Notes under the pieces: model-generated
Seen by the model: the letters and a program-made list of their open reading frames with translations, nothing else
Told to the model about the DNA's origin: nothing
Databases searched by the model: none
From: Brevundimonas sp. A19_0
GTDB taxonomy: Bacteria; Pseudomonadota; Alphaproteobacteria; Caulobacterales; Caulobacteraceae
DNA length: 64,000 nucleotides
Reading direction: 5' to 3'
NCBI RefSeq assembly: GCF_017744255.1
Contig: NZ_JAGHQP010000007.1
Coordinates: 1 to 64,000, forward strand
Position numbers and translations under genes: made by a program
Shown here: positions 30,270-38,854 of the stretch, piece by piece
Layout: each line of letters begins with the position of its first letter
Numbering within the stretch: the first letter of the stretch is position 1

Positions 30270-30661
30270 GCCGCGTCATCGAGGCCATGCCCTATGCCCG
30301 CTTCCTCGGCCTGACGGTCGAGCAGGAGGCCGAGGTCCTGACCGTCACCATGCCCTTCTCCGACCACCTGATCGGCAATCCCATGCTGCCGGCCCTGCAT
30401 GGGGGCTCCACCGCCGCCCTGCTCGAGATCACGGCCATGGCCCAGGTGGCCGAGACCTTTCCCGGCATGCATCTGCCCCGCCCGATCAATGTGTCGGTGG
30501 CCTATTTGCGCTCGGGCCGTCCCCAGAACGTCCAGGCTCGCGCCCGAATCAACAAGGCCGGCCGTCGCGTGGCCCATGTGCTGGCCGAGGCCTGGCAGGA
30601 GGACGAGGCCCAGCCGATCGCCGCCCTCACTGCCCACTTCCTGTTGGAAGACAGCTTTTAG
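30266..30661 (+). CDS. PaaI family thioesterase (second of pair)
   Basis: A 131-residue hotdog-fold protein: LPALHGGSTAALLEITAMAQ carries the HGG motif and catalytic-helix position (Glu here rather than Asp), then INVSVAYLRSGRPQNVQARA. It is shorter than its neighbour and not a close copy, so this is an old duplication or recruited pair. It is translationally coupled to the preceding gene. The function is inferred from family only. Confidence 0.85.
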   Translation: MSRVIEAMPYARFLGLTVEQEAEVLTVTMPFSDHLIGNPMLPALHGGSTAALLEITAMAQVAETFPGMHLPRPINVSVAYLRSGRPQNVQARARINKAGRRVAHVLAEAWQEDEAQPIAALTAHFLLEDSF

Positions 30662-30726
30662 TTGTAATCGATAATTAGTCATGGTTGCATCTTCCTGTGG
30701 CGCTCAGCCACGGGGGGAGATTGCAC

Positions 30727-31101
30727 ATGAACCGTTCCGACATCGGCCAGACCCTGGCCGGGCGCCTCTATGCGGCCGAGGCCGCGATTGACGCCGCCCT
30801 GATCGAGACCGCCCGCCTCGCCGCCTACCTGCCCGAGGCCCGGTCGGACGCCTATCTGTCGGCCGTCACCGGCCAGAAGGCGTTCGAGGAAACCGCCCAG
30901 TCGGTGGTCGCTTTGTCCCAGGCACGCGGACACATCGTCAAAACCCACGAACGACTGGCCGCCCTCGCCCGGGCGCTCGGCCTTGATCCGCTTGCCGTCG
31001 GGCCGGTCGACAAGCCCGGTGATGAGCCTCCGATCGGCGGTGGGGTCACCGGTGTCATTTCGCGGGAAACAGGTATTTCCCGGAACAGGGAACCGTGTTA
31101 A
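30727..31101 (+). CDS. Unknown protein, tandem paralogue A
   Basis: A 124-residue helical protein, not recognised. It shares a layout with the next gene: AEAAIDAALIETARLAAYLP, SQARGHIVKTHERL, then VGPVDKPGDEPPIGG. It has no signal peptide, membrane helix or catalytic motif. GGGGGGAGA precedes the ATG. The tail after PIGG is Gly/Ser/Arg-rich and differs from its paralogue. It is probably a small cytosolic helical-bundle protein. Confidence 0.65.
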   Translation: MNRSDIGQTLAGRLYAAEAAIDAALIETARLAAYLPEARSDAYLSAVTGQKAFEETAQSVVALSQARGHIVKTHERLAALARALGLDPLAVGPVDKPGDEPPIGGGVTGVISRETGISRNREPC

Positions 31102-31134
31102 GACTTTCTTTACCGTAGTTGGTAGGAGGTTTTC

Positions 31135-31488
31135 ATGGACAGAACTCAGGTTGTCGCCGGCGTGGCGAAAGAACTGCACGCCACCGAAAAGGCCATCGAC
31201 GCGGCCATCACCCAGACGACCACCCTCGTCCAGTCCATGATCGGTGCCCGTGCGGTGCTCGAACTCTCGCCGGTGTCCGGCGCCGCCAGCCAGGCCAAGG
31301 CCATGGAAACCATCGCGGCCCTCAGCGAAGCCCGCACGGCGATCGTCGCCTGCCACGCCGAGCTGCAAAAGGATCACCGCAAGATGGGCTGGGGCGTTTA
31401 CGCTGTCGGCCCGGTGAACAAGCCCGACGATTGGGAGACCCCGATCGGTGGCACCCCGCCGACCAAGGGTCACCTCCGCGTCGCCTGA
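31135..31488 (+). CDS. Unknown protein, tandem paralogue B
   Basis: A 117-residue protein related to the preceding gene: TEKAIDAAITQTTTLVQSM, SEARTAIVACHAEL and VGPVNKPDDWETPIGG align without large gaps. A very strong ribosome site (TAGGAGG, 5 nt before ATG) suggests high expression. The family is not recognised. The shared AVGPV-(D/N)KP ... PIGG segment near the C-terminus is the best conserved part and may be a binding element. Confidence 0.72.
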   Translation: MDRTQVVAGVAKELHATEKAIDAAITQTTTLVQSMIGARAVLELSPVSGAASQAKAMETIAALSEARTAIVACHAELQKDHRKMGWGVYAVGPVNKPDDWETPIGGTPPTKGHLRVA

Positions 31489-31578
31489 ATTCGGCGTAAT
31501 GTTTAGCCTGGCTCATTCCGGTCAGGCGAAATTCAATGCATGATCGCCCTCTGAGTGTTTCGCTCGGGGGGCGATTTC

Positions 31579-32007
31579 ATGTTTGACACCCTGCCAGCCC
31601 AGATTGGCGCCGTCGTGATCGTGCTGGTGCTGGGCTTCGCCTTCCTCAAGGGCGAAGATACCGAGCGGATCGCGGCCGGAGCGTATGGTCTGGGCTGGTT
31701 CGCTTCGCTTCTCGTTCAGACGGATTCAAATCTGTACAGCAGCCAATGGAGCATGATGGCGATCGACGTCATCATGCTGCTGGTTCTCGGGGCACTGGTC
31801 TGGAAGTCTCATCGCACCTGGCCCACCTGGGCCTGCGCTTGCCAGCTGCTGGTCGTAACGGCGCACGTATTGATGTCGCTCGACATTCGCCCGCCCGTTT
31901 CGTCCTACTACAGCGTCATCAACGTTGCGGGTTACGGCGTTCTGATCGCTCTCGCCGTCGGCACCTTCTGGGCCTGGCAAGAGCGCAAGGCAGCGGGTCT
32001 GGAATAG
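31579..32007 (+). CDS. Four-helix integral membrane protein, unknown
   Basis: A 142-residue protein with four hydrophobic segments (about 8-25, 32-48, 56-75, 108-130) and short polar loops. No known transporter or enzyme motif is visible. The ATG at 31579 follows GGGGGGCGA; an upstream in-frame ATG... none is better placed, though GTG at 31555 is in frame. It is convergent with the serine hydrolase gene, 4 nt apart. Confidence 0.65.
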   Translation: MFDTLPAQIGAVVIVLVLGFAFLKGEDTERIAAGAYGLGWFASLLVQTDSNLYSSQWSMMAIDVIMLLVLGALVWKSHRTWPTWACACQLLVVTAHVLMSLDIRPPVSSYYSVINVAGYGVLIALAVGTFWAWQERKAAGLE

Positions 32008-32011
32008 GCCG

Positions 32012-33064
32012 TCACCCGCCCTGCCCGCAAACCACGGCGGCCAGAAGATCGATGGTCAGCCCCTCCCCCGACCAGGTCTGGCCGAAGTCCAGCGTCGCCT
32101 GATCGGTCCAGAGCACGACAGCGACATCCAGTTCCGGCAGGATCAGGTTTCGCACCTGCACTCCGCCAATGGCCCCCTGCCGCTCCACCACCCGCGTCTC
32201 GATCCCGCAGGCCGTCAGGGTGACGGGAAACACCCAGACCGACAGGCCGCCGTATCCGGTCTCCGGACCGGCCTTCCACATTTCAGCGCGCGCAGCGTCC
32301 GAGATCAGCCGGCCGTCCATCAGGGCCTGATCGAATGCCAGCAAGGCCTCGACACTGCCGTACAGAGCGCCTGCCGGCCCATAGACCGACACGTCGATCA
32401 GCGGCTCGGGGCGCGTCCCGTCAAAGGCCTCGCTGACCGGTTCATGCGGCGCGAGGCGCACACTGCGCAGCCCCAGTGGCTCGCTGATCCGGGTGCGGAC
32501 CAGGGTCTCGAAATCCTCGCCGGTCACCGCTTCCAGCACCAGCCCCAACACCTGGTAGTCACAGTTGTTGTAGGTAAAGCCCGCCCCCGTGGGCGCCCGG
32601 GCGGGCCCTTCACACAGGGCGCGCCAACCGGGCCCCTGCCCCTGATAGACGTCGGCCATGCCGTCGCGGTCCGCGTCGGGCGTGGCGCTCAGATCGGCCA
32701 GGCCAGAGGTGTGCATCAGCAGCTGCCGCAGCGTCGCATCGCCGTTCACCGGCCAGTCCGGAAGATACGTCGACACAGGCGCATCCAGCGACAGACGCCC
32801 TGCATCCACTTCCTGCAATACCAGCACGGCCGTGACCGACTTGGTCACAGACGCCCAGCGCACGGGCCGGAAGGGCGAGCCGCCTTCTCCATGCGCCGAC
32901 AGATGCACCGGCCGCCCTGCACGCCATGCCCCGACAATGCCCGAAAACCCTTCCGGCACCGCCGCCAGCCGCTCCGGCACGGCCGGCACCGTCGGCGGCA
33001 CCGCCGCTGCCCGGCCCGGCATGGCCAGCATCATCAGAAACAGCAGTCCGGCCAGATACCGCAT
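32012..33064 (-). CDS. Serine hydrolase, beta-lactamase/esterase family (S12)
   Basis: A 350-residue secreted protein with signal peptide MRYLAGLLFLMMLAMPGRAAA. The SxxK motif is SVTK in RWASVTKSVTAVL, and the YxN motif is in TYNNCDYQVLG. The fold is that of class C beta-lactamases, DD-peptidases and esterases. The third motif (KTG-like) is not clear, so esterase or peptidase is as likely as lactamase. The ATG at 33064 is chosen for the signal peptide. It is divergent from the S24 regulator. Confidence 0.82.
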   Translation of the reverse strand: MRYLAGLLFLMMLAMPGRAAAVPPTVPAVPERLAAVPEGFSGIVGAWRAGRPVHLSAHGEGGSPFRPVRWASVTKSVTAVLVLQEVDAGRLSLDAPVSTYLPDWPVNGDATLRQLLMHTSGLADLSATPDADRDGMADVYQGQGPGWRALCEGPARAPTGAGFTYNNCDYQVLGLVLEAVTGEDFETLVRTRISEPLGLRSVRLAPHEPVSEAFDGTRPEPLIDVSVYGPAGALYGSVEALLAFDQALMDGRLISDAARAEMWKAGPETGYGGLSVWVFPVTLTACGIETRVVERQGAIGGVQVRNLILPELDVAVVLWTDQATLDFGQTWSGEGLTIDLLAAVVCGQGG

Positions 33065-33191
33065 CGTCGCCCCTCCACGCGCCATCACCGTAACACTGTA
33101 CGGCCAGATCGGAAGGACGGATGCCGCTCCCGCGACCCTGGGCATCTTTTCCTATAACCTTCAGCCGAAGTGATTCGTCCGGAGGGCCGGT

Positions 33192-33827
33192 GTGCCGCTC
33201 ACTCATGTGCAGATCTGGCGGGGGCTGGACCGGCTGGCGCAGGCCGAGGGACTGACCGCGTCGGGGCTGGCGCGGCGCGCGGGTCTCGACCCCACGGCCT
33301 TCAATCCGTCCAAGCGGCAGGGGCCGCCCCCCGAGGCCCGGCCCCGCTGGCCCTCGACCGAGAGCCTGACGCGGGTGCTGGCGGTCTGTGGCGTGTCGCT
33401 GGGCCAGTTCGCCCGCCTCGCCGAGGATGCAGACGAGCCGCCCGCCGCCGTGCCCCTGGTGGGCCTGGCCCAGGCGGGCCAGGATGGCTTTTTCGACGAG
33501 GCGGGCCTGCCCACCGGCGAAGGCTGGCTGGAGACCGACCTGCCCCGGCCGCGCGACGGCCTCTACAGCCTCGAGGTGTCGGGCGAGTCGATGGCGCCCC
33601 TTTACCGGCCCGGCGACAAATTGATCGTCGATGCCGAACCCCGCCCGGTGCGACGCGGCGACCGCGTCGTGGTGCGGACGCGCTCGGGTGAGACCCTCGT
33701 CAAGGAGATCGGGCGCAGTGGCGCCCGGGGCCTGAAGCTGCTGTCGATCAATCCCGACTTCCCGCCCCGCACCCTTGCTGCGGCCGACGTCGCCTGGGTG
33801 CGGCGTATCCTCTGGGTCAGCCAGTAG
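33192..33827 (+). CDS. S24-family transcriptional repressor (LexA/CI-like)
   Basis: A 211-residue regulator. The N-terminal helix-turn-helix (IWRGLDRLAQAEGLTASGLA) is followed by a C-terminal S24 domain with the catalytic Ser in VSGESMAPLYRPGD and Lys in GETLVKEIG. Such proteins resemble phage repressors, but many alphaproteobacteria carry this one in the core genome; no phage genes are nearby. Self-cleavage is plausible but a clear Ala-Gly site is only hinted at (AQAGQDG). The GTG at 33192 has GGAGG 7 nt upstream. Confidence 0.87.
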   Translation: MPLTHVQIWRGLDRLAQAEGLTASGLARRAGLDPTAFNPSKRQGPPPEARPRWPSTESLTRVLAVCGVSLGQFARLAEDADEPPAAVPLVGLAQAGQDGFFDEAGLPTGEGWLETDLPRPRDGLYSLEVSGESMAPLYRPGDKLIVDAEPRPVRRGDRVVVRTRSGETLVKEIGRSGARGLKLLSINPDFPPRTLAAADVAWVRRILWVSQ

Positions 33828-33831
33828 GCAC

Positions 33832-33867
33832 GAAACGGGGCGTGCCCGTCCGGACACGCCCCGTTTC
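33832..33867. terminator. Strong bidirectional hairpin terminator
   Basis: A perfect 13-bp stem, GAAACGGGGCGTG at 33832-33844 and CACGCCCCGTTTC at 33855-33867, between the convergent ends of the S24 regulator (33827) and the SH3 protein (33887). The tail has few T residues, but the stem is long and suits both strands. Confidence 0.7.
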
Positions 33868-33886
33868 TACGCCTAAGAGGGCGCGA

Positions 33887-34357
33887 TCAGTAGGTCAGAT
33901 AGTGGGCGCTGACCCAGCCGCCGTTGCTCAGCTGCACCCATTCGCCCTGCGAGCCAGTGGCCTGTACCGACTGGCCGGCGCTCAGGCTGCCGATCTGGCG
34001 ATAGTTGGTGCCCGGACCCGAGCGGACCCGCAGATTGGTCGTGGCGCGCAGCGAACTGGAGGCGGCAGGCGCCTGCCGGGCCCGGTCACGCTGCTGTTGG
34101 CAGCCGATGTAGGACCCGGCCGCAGCCCCCGCAGCCGCACCGGCCACAGCGCCCAGCTCGCGCTCATTGTCCGAAACCTGGCTGCCGGCCAGGGCGCCCA
34201 GCACGCCGCCGATCACGGCACCCGCCTGCTGGCGACCGCCCGGGGCGTCGCAATTGGTGATGCCGTTCGCCGACTGGGCACTGGCCACGCCGGGCAGGGC
34301 CGACACCGCCATCACGGCCGCACCGGCCATCAGGGCCTGTTTGATCATCTTCGACAT
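33887..34357 (-). CDS. Secreted SH3-domain protein with glycine-zipper segment
   Basis: A 156-residue exported protein. A signal peptide ends at GVASA, then a glycine-zipper stretch (GAVIGGVLGALAG, GAVAGAAAGAAAGSYIG) that may insert in or associate with membrane, then a bacterial SH3 domain (TNLRVRSGPGTNYRQIGSLS, GEWVQLSNGGWVSAHYL). Such proteins often touch peptidoglycan. AGGAG lies 6 nt before the ATG. Confidence 0.82.
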   Translation of the reverse strand: MSKMIKQALMAGAAVMAVSALPGVASAQSANGITNCDAPGGRQQAGAVIGGVLGALAGSQVSDNERELGAVAGAAAGAAAGSYIGCQQQRDRARQAPAASSSLRATTNLRVRSGPGTNYRQIGSLSAGQSVQATGSQGEWVQLSNGGWVSAHYLTY

Positions 34358-34460
34358 GACTCACTCCTCTACTGGGGTCGATGCCGTAAAAATGCGCAGC
34401 CGGAGACAAAGGCTCCCATGAACCGGTTGTTGTTTTCGGTTCATAATTCTTGCGCTACCG

Positions 34461-34545
34461 CTCGGCTCGCGGAGCCGCGCTGCTTGAGCGCGGAATATCC
34501 TCCCCCATCGGGGGAGGGGGACCATGCGCAGCATGGTGGAGGGGG
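34461..34545. repeat. Cluster of extragenic palindromes (REP-like)
   Basis: Several hairpins in a row just downstream of the lysK stop: CGGCTC-GCG-GAGCCG at 34463-34477, CCCCC-ATC-GGGGG at 34502-34514, and CCATGC-GCA-GCATGG at 34522-34536. The layout is like dispersed intergenic repeats of alphaproteobacteria. It may stabilise the lysK mRNA end. No other copy is in the window. Confidence 0.6.
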
Positions 34546-34557
34546 CCTGCCCTACCC

Positions 34558-36228
34558 CTACCCCGCCAGTTCGCCGCGCGCGCCCTTTTCGATCAGCTCG
34601 ATCGTCTGGGCCAGGCCATAGATGGCGGCGAACGAGCCGAAGCGCGGGCCCTGCGAGGCCCCCAGCAGCACTTCATACAGAGCCGCGAACCAGGCCCGGA
34701 GCGGCTGGAAGTCGTGGTCCTTGCCGACCGCATAGACCTCGTTCTGGATCACCTCGCCGTCGGTCGTATCGGCCGGCAGGGCCCGCAGGCGCGCCGCCAG
34801 ATCCTCGAACGCCGCCCGCTCCTGTTCGGTCGGCGCGCGATAGGTCTTCGCGGGCTTCACGAAGTCCTCGTAGTAGTTCAGCGCATGCCCCATCAGCCGG
34901 TCGAGCGTGGGCTCGCTCTCCGGGCTCGCGTCGGGCAGATACTTGGCGAAATAGGCCCACAGCTGCGCCTTCGACGAGGCATTCGCCACGCCGACCAGGT
35001 TCAGCAGCAGGCTGAACGAGACCGGGCTGGCGACCTCGGGCGGATCGCCCGCGTGGATCGACCAGACCGCATTGTCCATGCGCTTGGCCGGCTCCTGGGT
35101 GCGGAACTGGTCGATGAAGCTCAGATAGTCGTCGATCGCGCGCGGAATGACATTGAAGTGCAGGCTCTTGGCCGACTTCGGCGACTGGAACATGTACCAG
35201 CTCAGGCTCTCGGGCGTGCCGTAGCGCAGCCATTCGTCCATCGTCAGGCCATTGCCCTTGGACTTGGATATCTTCTTGCCCTCGATGTCGAGGAAGAGCT
35301 CATAGTTGAAGCCCTCCGGCGGGGTGCCGCCCAGCGCGCGGCAGATCTTCGACGCCTCGCGCACGCTCTCGATCAGGTCCTTGCCCGACATCTCATAGTC
35401 CACGTCCAGCGCGGTCCAGCGCATGGCCCAGTCGGGCTTCCACTGCAGCTTCACATGGCCGCCGGTGACCGGCAGCTCGGTGCGGCCGACTGCGGGATCG
35501 TCAAAGGTGATGGTGCCCGCCTCGACATTGCGCTCCAGCGTCGGCACCTGCAGAACATGGCCTGTCACCGGACTGATCGGCAGGAAGGGCGAATAGGTGG
35601 CGCGCCGCTCCTCGCCCAGCGTCGGCAGCATGATGGCCATGACCGCGTCATAGCGCTCCAGCATGCGCAGCAGGGTCGCGTCGAACCGGCCCGAGCGATA
35701 CTGCTCGCTCGAGCTCATGAACTCATAGTCAAAGCCGAAACTGTCGAGGAAAGCCCGCAGCCGCGCATTGTTGTGGGCGCCGAAGCTGTCGTGCGTGCCG
35801 AACGGATCGCGCACCTTCGTCAGCGGCAGGTGCAGGTCTTCCTTCAGCATCTCCGGATTCGGCACGCCGTCCGGCACCTTGCGCAAGCCGTCCATGTCGT
35901 CCGAGAAGGCGATCAGGCGCGTCGGCCAGTGGTCCCCCGTCAGCGCGCGAAAGGCGTTGCGCACCATGGTCGTGCGCGCCACCTCGCCGAAGGTGCCCAT
36001 ATGCGGCAGGCCCGAGGGGCCATAGCCGGTCTCCAGGATCACCGGCCGTTGCAGGGCCTCGAAGGTCGCCAGCGCCTCGTCCGCCTTGCCCGCATCGATC
36101 AGCATCCGGGCCGAATTCAACTCGGCGTCCGAGAGCCGCTTCTTCAGCACATGGGCCAGAAGATTGCGGGCTTGTTCGAACGGCCACGAGCGGGCCTCAC
36201 GGGCGAGGGTTTCGAGGTTCTGCAGCAT
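34558..36228 (-). CDS. lysK: Class I lysyl-tRNA synthetase
   Basis: A 556-residue class I LysRS, the archaeal-type enzyme found in many alphaproteobacteria, which charges tRNA-Lys. The HIGH-type motif is [10 protein letters not shown] and the KMSKS-type motif is [10 protein letters not shown]. The lysine pocket region includes [10 protein letters not shown] and [11 protein letters not shown]. The start is uncertain: ATG 36228 is used, but an in-frame TTG at 36264 exists and no strong ribosome site is seen. A DUF4126 gene lies upstream on the same strand. Confidence 0.92.
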   Translation of the reverse strand: MLQNLETLAREARSWPFEQARNLLAHVLKKRLSDAELNSARMLIDAGKADEALATFEALQRPVILETGYGPSGLPHMGTFGEVARTTMVRNAFRALTGDHWPTRLIAFSDDMDGLRKVPDGVPNPEMLKEDLHLPLTKVRDPFGTHDSFGAHNNARLRAFLDSFGFDYEFMSSSEQYRSGRFDATLLRMLERYDAVMAIMLPTLGEERRATYSPFLPISPVTGHVLQVPTLERNVEAGTITFDDPAVGRTELPVTGGHVKLQWKPDWAMRWTALDVDYEMSGKDLIESVREASKICRALGGTPPEGFNYELFLDIEGKKISKSKGNGLTMDEWLRYGTPESLSWYMFQSPKSAKSLHFNVIPRAIDDYLSFIDQFRTQEPAKRMDNAVWSIHAGDPPEVASPVSFSLLLNLVGVANASSKAQLWAYFAKYLPDASPESEPTLDRLMGHALNYYEDFVKPAKTYRAPTEQERAAFEDLAARLRALPADTTDGEVIQNEVYAVGKDHDFQPLRAWFAALYEVLLGASQGPRFGSFAAIYGLAQTIELIEKGARGELAG

Positions 36229-36276
36229 GTCCGAGCGTTTGACCCGCAACGCCGCTCCGGTCAACGGCAGACCGGT

Positions 36277-36747
36277 TCAGCGGTTGATCCGGGCCGCGCT
36301 GACCACGCAGGCGAGGCCGCCCAGCACCACCACGACATCCTCCATCACGGCGCTCTTCTTCGGACCCACCGCCTCGGTGCACCGGGTCCGGGCCTTGAGG
36401 CCGACGAAGGCGGAAGGCACAGCCGTCGCCACAGCCAGCAGCCCGCCCAGTCGGGCCCGTCCGCGCGGTGCCAACGCCATGCCAGCCATGCAGGCGCTCA
36501 GGGCCCGCGCCATCAGCGCGCCGGGCTCGGTGCGATCCGGCGCGGACGGCTGCTTGTCGCCCAGCAGCTCGCCCAGTCCCAGCACCAGCGCGGCGACCTT
36601 GCCGACGCGACTGCCCAGCCCCGCCGGGCGGCCGGGGGTTCTCAGACCCATCAGGCCCGCCCCCGCGATCAGGGCACCGGGGGTCATGGACCGCGAGCCG
36701 GCAACGGCGCCGATCACGAGCGAGGGGAGCAGGTTCAGATGTCGCAT
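36277..36747 (-). CDS. DUF4126 family membrane protein
   Basis: A 156-residue hydrophobic protein. SLVIGAVAGSRSMTPGALIA at the N-terminus is the DUF4126 hallmark (Ala-Gly-x-Arg-x-Met). About four membrane helices follow, with a short conserved GLGELLGDK loop. The function is unknown. It lies 48 nt upstream of lysK on the same strand and is divergent from the DUF305 gene. Confidence 0.72.
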   Translation of the reverse strand: MRHLNLLPSLVIGAVAGSRSMTPGALIAGAGLMGLRTPGRPAGLGSRVGKVAALVLGLGELLGDKQPSAPDRTEPGALMARALSACMAGMALAPRGRARLGGLLAVATAVPSAFVGLKARTRCTEAVGPKKSAVMEDVVVVLGGLACVVSAARINR

Positions 36748-36840
36748 GGAGGGTGAACACGCTGGACGAGCGACGGTTCAGCCGGATCGAACCCGGCCTG
36801 CGGTCGTTGTTCCTGCACGAGAGGAATGGAGGACCGTCCA

Positions 36841-37302
36841 ATGACCTACCGGCGCTTTGCCGGCATGATCGCTGCCTCGACCGTGATCATGTACGGCCTG
36901 ATGTATCTGAACACCTACCAGTGGAGCCACGTCCACTTCAGCGAGACCCGCCTCTACATGGCGCTGCTGATGGGCGCGACCATGGCCGTGGTCATGATCG
37001 GCTTCATGTGGTCGATGTACAAGGAGCGCGCCGTCAATCTGGCCATTGTCGGCGGAGCGGTGATCGTCTTCGCCGGCAGCCTCTGGCTGGTTCGCAGCCA
37101 GGCCACCGTGGGCGACGTTTCCTACATGCGCGCCATGATCCCCCACCATTCGATCGCCATCCTGACCAGCGAGCGGGCTAATATTCGCGACCCCCGCGTG
37201 CGCGAACTGGCCGACGGCATCATCGAGGCGCAGCGCCGCGAGATTGACGAGATGGAGACCCTGATCGCCGATCTGGAGCGCAATCCGCCGAACGGGGACT
37301 AG
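36841..37302 (+). CDS. DUF305 family protein, membrane-anchored
   Basis: A 153-residue protein with three N-terminal membrane helices (about 5-22, 32-53, 63-82) and a DUF305 ferritin-like helical tail: YMRAMIPHHSIAILTSERAN with the conserved HH, then REIDEMETLIADLE. DUF305 proteins are linked to metal handling, often copper. The ATG at 36841 has GGAGG 8 nt upstream; ATG 36826 lacks one. The stop overlaps the convergent kinase-like gene by 4 nt. Confidence 0.82.
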   Translation: MTYRRFAGMIAASTVIMYGLMYLNTYQWSHVHFSETRLYMALLMGATMAVVMIGFMWSMYKERAVNLAIVGGAVIVFAGSLWLVRSQATVGDVSYMRAMIPHHSIAILTSERANIRDPRVRELADGIIEAQRREIDEMETLIADLERNPPNGD

Positions 37303-38759
37303 GCCGCCGCTGCCGCCTGGGCCTGCCAGCCTTCGCGCCAGGGGCGGCTGGCCTGGGTGAACAGCTTTTCGAACATCCCGGCGGCGTTCAGGGGCTTGGC
37401 GATACAATCGTCCATGCCCACGGCGAAATACTGCTGCACCTGTTCGGGCAGGGTATTGGCCGTCAGGGCGATGATCGGCGTGGCCGCGACCTCGCTGCCC
37501 AGTGCGCGGATGCGGCGCGCGGCCTCGACCCCGTCCATGACCGGCATCTGAATGTCCATGAGGATCACATCCCATCCGCCGCGCCGGGCCGCCTCGACCC
37601 CCTGCGCTCCGTCGTCGGCGGTCTCGCAGATCACGCCCTGCGCGGCCAGCAGGGTCGAGACCAGCACCTGGTTGCTCTCATTGTCATCGACATAGAGGAC
37701 GACCATGGCGCGCCCCTCGTCCTCGACCTCGACGGACGCTTCGGGTGCGGATGGCATGCCCGGGTTCGCAGCCGATCCGGGCGACGTCAGCGCATCTCTA
37801 TCGAGCTGCGTACCCCAGTCGTCGCGGTGCGACAGGTCGATCATCTGTTCCAGCACGACATGCAGCGTCTGGCCCGCGGCGCGGATGCGCCCCACATGAT
37901 CTGCCTGCTCGGGCTCCAGACCCGCCCCAGCCAGCACATCGGCAAAACCCATCACGGCGTTCAGCGGGGTGCGCAGCTCGTGCGACATCTGGCTGAGGAA
38001 GGCCTGCCGAGCCTCGGCCATGGCCACCTTCTGCTCGGCGGCGGCGCGGGCGGCCTCGGCCTCGACCCGGTCGGTCACGTCCCGCTCGTTCAGCAGCACG
38101 CTGATGGCCCCCGTCACCGGATCCAGCACAGGTCGACAGTCGATGTGATGCCAGCGGGCCCCCTCGCGCGTCGTCATGCGATGAACCGCGTCGGTCGTCT
38201 GCCCGTCAAGCGCGCTCTGGAGCACGGCGCGGCCGTCCCCGGCCTCCGCGAACCGCGCGACCAGACCGACGCCCTCGCCATAGGTCGCAAAGGCTCCCGG
38301 ATTGGCGAAGAGAACCGCATCCCCGGCATCGAACAGGGCGACCGGTCCGGCCGAATGGCGCAGCGCCTCTACGGCGCGCCGTTCCTCTTCGCCGACCTCG
38401 GTCTCGGTGGCCTCGAACAGCAGGACCCGGCGGCCATCGTCCAGCGCCACCGTCGAAATCATCGCCTTGACTGTCAGCGGCTGGCCCCTGGGATAGAAGG
38501 TCCAGCGTTCCTGCACACTGTCACCGCCCGCCGTGACCGACCTCAGCCGGTCCGTCCGTGCCCTCACCGCCGGCGACAGCGCGGAAAAATCCCGGGCCAG
38601 AAGCTCTTCCAGATCGGTCGCGCCCCACAGGGCCAGCGCCGCGCTGTTGGCGTAGACGCCAAAGCAGCTCTCCGGATCGAACAGCCACACCGCCCGCCTG
38701 AGGCTGTCCCATGCCGTCAGTTCCGCGCCGTCCGCCAGCCTGGGAAGTGTAACAGTCAT
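37299..38759 (-). CDS. PAS-HisKA-REC protein lacking an ATPase domain
   Basis: A 486-residue signalling protein. PAS-like sensor regions occupy about residues 10-235 (FDPESCFGVYANSAALALWG; RWHHIDCRPVLDPVTG). A short coiled coil leads to a HisKA domain with phospho-His in SQMSHELRTPLNAVM (about 260). After about 60 more residues a Ser/Pro/Glu linker follows directly, then a receiver domain (VLYVDDNESNQVLV, ILMDIQMPVMDG, IIALTAN). The N, G1 and G2 boxes of HATPase are absent. It may relay phosphate or scaffold other kinases instead of using ATP. The cognate kinase is unknown. Confidence 0.82.
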   Translation of the reverse strand: MTVTLPRLADGAELTAWDSLRRAVWLFDPESCFGVYANSAALALWGATDLEELLARDFSALSPAVRARTDRLRSVTAGGDSVQERWTFYPRGQPLTVKAMISTVALDDGRRVLLFEATETEVGEEERRAVEALRHSAGPVALFDAGDAVLFANPGAFATYGEGVGLVARFAEAGDGRAVLQSALDGQTTDAVHRMTTREGARWHHIDCRPVLDPVTGAISVLLNERDVTDRVEAEAARAAAEQKVAMAEARQAFLSQMSHELRTPLNAVMGFADVLAGAGLEPEQADHVGRIRAAGQTLHVVLEQMIDLSHRDDWGTQLDRDALTSPGSAANPGMPSAPEASVEVEDEGRAMVVLYVDDNESNQVLVSTLLAAQGVICETADDGAQGVEAARRGGWDVILMDIQMPVMDGVEAARRIRALGSEVAATPIIALTANTLPEQVQQYFAVGMDDCIAKPLNAAGMFEKLFTQASRPWREGWQAQAAAAA

Positions 38760-38854
38760 AGGGACTTATCGGCGACAAGCCCTGAAGCAACCCTTAAGCC
38801 CTGCACGGTCCCGGCTTGACCCGACGGCGCCACCGTGACCAAAACCGCCGCCGC

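Noticed and set aside
32012..33064. Class C beta-lactamase
   Set aside because: SxxK and YxN are present, but the KTG-type third motif is not clear, so only 'serine hydrolase' is supported.
33192..33827. Prophage remnant, suggested by the S24 repressor
   Set aside because: No integrase, structural or replication phage genes nearby; the neighbours are ordinary chromosomal genes.
34450..36756. Long plus-strand frame of 768 codons across lysK
   Set aside because: It is the antisense of the real class I LysRS gene; its composition is Arg/Gly/Ala shadow and no family is seen.
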